Shown: positions 60,170-64,000 of the stretch, in pieces | How the letters are laid out: every line of letters starts with the position of its first letter | Numbering within the stretch: position 1 is the first letter of the stretch | Source: Aristolochia californica | Lineage: Eukaryota > Streptophyta > Magnoliopsida > Piperales > Aristolochiaceae | DNA length: 64,000 nt | Assembly: GCA_029961685.1 (NCBI GenBank) | Contig: JARWKL010000008.1 | Location: 4,218,501-4,282,500, forward strand | Reading direction: 5' to 3' | The notes under the pieces: model-generated | Database searches by the model: none | What the model was told of the DNA's origin: nothing | What the model saw: the letters and a program-made list of their open reading frames with translations, nothing else | Made by a program: the position numbers and the translations under genes

Positions 60170-60578
60170 TGTTATAACGAAGACACATATCCGAGCACAA
60201 TAAACTGAGAATAACTAACCACGAAGTATATAATCAAGCGAGAAATATGTAATAGATGCAGAATTAGTAAATCAACATAAATAGCACAAAAGGCAATGAT
60301 CTTATGTGGTTTGACGACAATCTACTCCACGGGAGGAAACGAGAATCCACTAAAATCGGAAAGGGGTGAAGCTTTGCGGCTTCAAGCATACAAAATCGAG
60401 GTCTGATTTCTCCCTCGATGAACCCCGCTTTCTCTGCGCAGAGAATCCCCAAAACTCTCGTCGTCTCGGCCTCTCCTCAAAACCCCAAATCAGAGAGCTC
60501 CCGATTTAATTTCTTAATCGGGTCCCAACACGGATCCGAACCGGGTCGGGTAATCGGATTCAAGACACCCGATTAACA
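60170..60578 (-). repeat. 5' LTR of the deleted Copia element
   Basis: 409 bp, from TGTTAATCGGGTG to CGTTATAACA on the minus strand, intact TG...CA ends. Confidence 0.92.
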
Positions 60579-62061
60579 GTTATAGTGCTGACTACTTGTT
60601 TGATAATATGTGCATGTGAAAACCATTAGGATATCATAATTTCTCTAAATGTGATACAAATGTCCTGTTCATTGCAGGAGTGTATTGTTCCAAACCTGAG
60701 GCTAGAATATCATAATTTCTTATGTTGGAGCTCCTTCAGATAGCCTGCCAAGTATTATGCAACTAGAGCAAATTGAAAATCCCATCATACTTGTCGAAAA
60801 TCTTCACTTTCTATTCCTTGACCTTTAAGGCAAATGTGCGATGTAAGATCTTTTAGTTGGAAAGTTTGAGTGGAAGTGCTCATGATGAAATTCTGTTTTC
60901 TCAAATAACCATAATTTGTCCTTTGAACATGTAATGGCAGCTTAAAAGATAAAAACTGAAAGAATCTAAACCAAATAGTCTTCTGGTGCTGCAAAAGAAG
61001 CATGTTAAGGTGCTCAGGGCCAGAAATGGGTAAAGTTGGGGAGATTACTCGATTCTTCAAGCACAATAGTATTGTGATAGTTAAAGACTTGAATTTGAAG
61101 ATTAAGCATGTGAAGAGCAAAGAAGAGAGTGAACAAGGACATATTATTAAGGTCGGTATCTTTATATTAGTTTTATCCCTTACTCTATCCCAATTTTGTG
61201 CAAATTTATATTTCTTTTCACATTGTAACTACCATCTGTGCTCCAAATAGTAATTATGAGCCACGATAGATAGTAGTACTTCTAAAATACTAAATTGACG
61301 CTTAAAATATTCACTGTAGGTGTTCAAGCAGATGGGCTTAGAATCATGGTCATTTTGTGTGTCTGTTGATGAATTTCATAGTTGTGATTAACTGTTAATG
61401 GATTCATTTGTAGGTAGAACATTTCATATAGTACATACATTAGCAAATTTTTCAAGTGTGGCTTATATGTTTATGAGCATACATTTTCATGAGCTCATGG
61501 CAACGTGCTCCTACCAGCTTGTTGCTATGGACAAGCAACTCTTCCGAAAAATGCATCTGTGTATGTTGCACTTAAAATTTCTTTTTGAACTAATGTATTT
61601 TTCTTATGTACAGAAGTGTAATCGACTTGCTTGTTTTCTTTCTTCCACTGTTAATATATATATATATATATAGGAACTAATATTCGTGAGTTCCATTGTA
61701 GTCACAGAATATAAAAGGTCAATTTTTTTTTTGAGTTGAGTAATGGACCTGGGAATTTTGAATGTCAATAATTGTTAGAGAGAGGAAATATAAAACTGCT
61801 CCTTTTTGACAGATGAATTATTTTTTTAATAAAGTTTATGCATAATTATGCAACTTTTATGATTAATTTTATGCAGTGTATAGATAATTTTATATACAAT
61901 TTATTTAACATGTATTTTATGCAAACTTTTAAATATAGGTGGAAGCTCGAACTCGAACTCGGTTAAAATTATGAGGTTCGAGCTCAAGTTCAAAATATTT
62001 AAATCAAACCCAACTCGAACATTGGTAGGTTCGGGCTCGTCTGGATTCGATGCCACCCTAG

Positions 62062-62300
62062 GAACATAGATATGTGTGTGTGAGTAGAACAATAAACTTT
62101 GGAAATGTTATTCCTCATATATTTTGAGGAGTAAAGACCTTGTTGGGAAATCAATAGGGATATGTGTGTGTGAGTAGACCAACTATTTTATAAAATTTGG
62201 AACTGTTGTGCCTCATCTATAGTGAGGGGTAAAGATATTGTTGAACAATCGACAAGGTTATGTGTGTCTAAAAGAATACAAGTACATGAGAAAAAATGTT
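62062..62300. repeat. Degenerate minisatellite array, right part
   Basis: Continuation of the array at 56520-57092: gaccttgttgggaaatcaat, gtgtgtgagtagaccaa and tgtgcctcatctatagtgagg occur again. Confidence 0.75.
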
Positions 62301-64000
62301 AATTAGGAGTAAGGAATCAAAAGTTGACATAGGTTGTAAACACGGATATAATAAGGACCCAAGTAGAGAGCAAGACGCCTCAAATTAGTGGAGAGTATGG
62401 ATGTGGTTAAGTGTTCAATGAGGGTATATTATGAGATAGTGTTATAAAAAAAATTTATATGCTTCACAAGATCTAGTAACATGTATATCTTTGCAATTAG
62501 AAAAATTGAGGATGAATTGGATTCACATTTATACTAAATAATTTTCATGAAATATCTATGTTGGGTGGATGTTATTGTTAGACAATATCCAAGGTGTTAA
62601 TAGAATGATACTTGCATAAGTGTATGTATAATTGTTTAATGGTTGAGGTATGTAGGGATTCTGAATTGGATTAGATGGCAAAATTTTATTGTAGCATGTA
62701 TAAGTTTTAGTTTGAATATGTGCCATCTTCTTTGATGATAAATAATGTTTTGAAATTCCTATTTGGTTTCAAATTTTTTCTATGACCAAGAGTAGGACAT
62801 ACTAGGCAATAGTTCACCCACTTATGTGGATACTTTTTCTAGGGAATAAGGGACTCGAGCAGCTTGTTTTATACTCAAGCGAAAACATCTAAGGAGTCAA
62901 ATTAAGAGATTGGGTAGGTGTAAGAATTTGACTTTATTGGGTAATTATATGTTTTTAAATTATAGTTGGAGATTTTGTACCCAAGATATTTGAAACATGT
63001 ACTAGTATGTATGATGTAAAGTATGAAGTCTTACAGTAAACCTTTCAAAGTGTGTATACTTTAATAAACTTAGGAGCATTTCTTTGTGATTATGATAATA
63101 TGACATTTGTCAGAATGTTAACATAATGCAAGTAGTAAAAAAAATAAAAATAAAAAATTGCCACTTAAAGGAGCACCATGTTTGATGTTCTATGAGTTAG
63201 AATTCGGGTGTGACAAATAGAGCATAACATAGCATGAAAAGTCAATTATCTTTCAAGTAATAGGAAGAAAAACAGAGCATTCAGAACTAATGCAAGTGGC
63301 TCCTTCCTCTCCTCCCTTTTCGGTAACAATTCATTCTTTTCCTATTACAGATATAGGAACATATCTCAATTTCAATTAATAAGTGTAATAATTCTTAATT
63401 CACAAAATATTTAATCTGAATGTTAATGTTAGGTATTTAGTTTTAATATTCGTGTATATAATTAACTATATATAGAAACAAGATATCATTTTGAATAATT
63501 ACTATTATTATAAAACTATTTAAATATAGAATAAATAATATTAAATAAAAAGAGTGATTTATTAGAAAGTTTAATTTATTTAGTAGAGAATCTTGAAAAG
63601 CATTTTCTTTGTGTGCTTATAGAAATTGACTCAATCATCAATAGGGTGGCATGTCCCTATAATTGGGTGCATGCTCCTTCTTCATTCGTGTTAGTAACTT
63701 TCCCCCCTCTTTCTATGACATAGAGGTAAATTCATTGACACAATAGAGGCCAATTCTCATCGGAGTTTTGAGCTTACTTTGGGGTCTATCAAAGTCCTAA
63801 CTAAGAAAGAAGGGTAGGTTCCACTCAATCGGTTGATGTGGTCCAAGTTCTATGAATTTTAGGATTAAATATTAGTCACTATCTTAAAAACCAAAAAATA
63901 AATAAAACTATCAAGAACAACATGTTATCAATATAGCCCCTATATGGCTTGAACTACTTTAAATGGCATCAATTGGAGTGTAAAAAGAGGCAAGGACGAG
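62300..64000. other. Intergenic, AT-rich, nothing recognised
   Basis: No gene, no LTR or TIR structure seen. Confidence 0.5.

Larger units (their letters stand above)
57859..60578 (-). mobile_element. Copia LTR retrotransposon with large internal deletion
   Basis: LTRs lie at 57859-58277 (3') and 60170-60578 (5'), about 410 bp, highly similar. The target-site duplication gttat is at 57854-57858 and 60579-60583. The primer-binding site TGGTATCAGAGC on the minus strand sits 2 nt from the 5' LTR (about 60167-60156). A polypurine tract (AAGGTGGAGAT) precedes the 3' LTR near 58280. The internal part is only 1.9 kb: gag, zinc knuckle and the start of protease remain, while integrase, reverse transcriptase and RNase H are gone. 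Confidence 0.93.
57093..62061. mobile_element. 5 kb TIR element inserted into the minisatellite
   Basis: Left end tagggcggtatcgaatc (from 57094) pairs with right end gattcgatgccacccta (to 62060), 15 of 17 bases. The host hexamer gaacat flanks it at 57087-57092 and 62062-62067. Removing the element rejoins a minisatellite unit (gaccttgttgagaacat + agatatgtgtgtgtgagtag), which fixes the ends. The ends resemble those of the element at 25884-27372. No transposase is recognisable; 2.7 kb of its length is a Copia element that landed later. Confidence 0.75.

Overview
This window is nuclear DNA from a flowering plant. The genes have GT-AG introns, the exons encode plant-specific families (NIN-like transcription factor, plant catalase, RHD4/SAC7 phosphatase), and the non-coding DNA is AT-rich and full of retrotransposon debris. 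The large transposon-filled introns suggest a woody or otherwise repeat-rich angiosperm. I cannot name the species.

Layout. (1) 1-7.3 kb, + strand: the last 12 exons (311 residues) of an NPC1 (Niemann-Pick C1) sterol transporter gene that begins left of the window. (2) 9.0-13.3 kb, - strand: a complete three-exon NIN-like (RWP-RK plus PB1) transcription factor of 999 residues, closest to NLP4/NLP5. (3) 14-18 kb: intergenic, with a Copia remnant. (4) 18.9-34.3 kb, - strand: a SAC-domain phosphoinositide phosphatase of the RHD4/SAC7 type. I resolve 19 exons plus an uncertain last one. It has a 6.3 kb intron full of LINE and TIR-element insertions, one GC-AG intron and one AT-AG intron with minor-spliceosome (U12) signals. 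(5) 34.7-41.5 kb: repeats, including LTR remnants, a diverged 0.8 kb direct duplication and a cluster of GATCGATC-type palindromes. (6) 41.5-50.4 kb, - strand: two tandem catalase genes. The first is a pseudogene that has lost the exon with the active-site histidine and carries two 1-nt deletions. The second is an intact 492-residue CAT3-like gene. (7) 50.5-64 kb: gene-poor. It holds two complete miniature LTR elements and a minisatellite array split by a 5 kb TIR element, which itself contains an internally deleted Copia element.

From memory of Arabidopsis locus names, NLP4, CAT1 and CAT3 are neighbours on chromosome 1 (At1g20640, At1g20630, At1g20620), and NLP3 and an NPC1 gene are neighbours on chromosome 4 (At4g38340, At4g38350). 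The order here, NPC1 - NLP - RHD4 - CAT1-like - CAT3-like, would join both into one ancestral block. The genes do not form a pathway. They cover sterol trafficking, nitrate-responsive transcription, phosphoinositide control of membrane traffic and peroxisomal H2O2 removal.

The points I rate highest are the AT-AG U12-type intron in RHD4, the decayed CAT1-like copy beside an intact CAT3-like copy, and the insertion histories that can be read base by base from target-site duplications.
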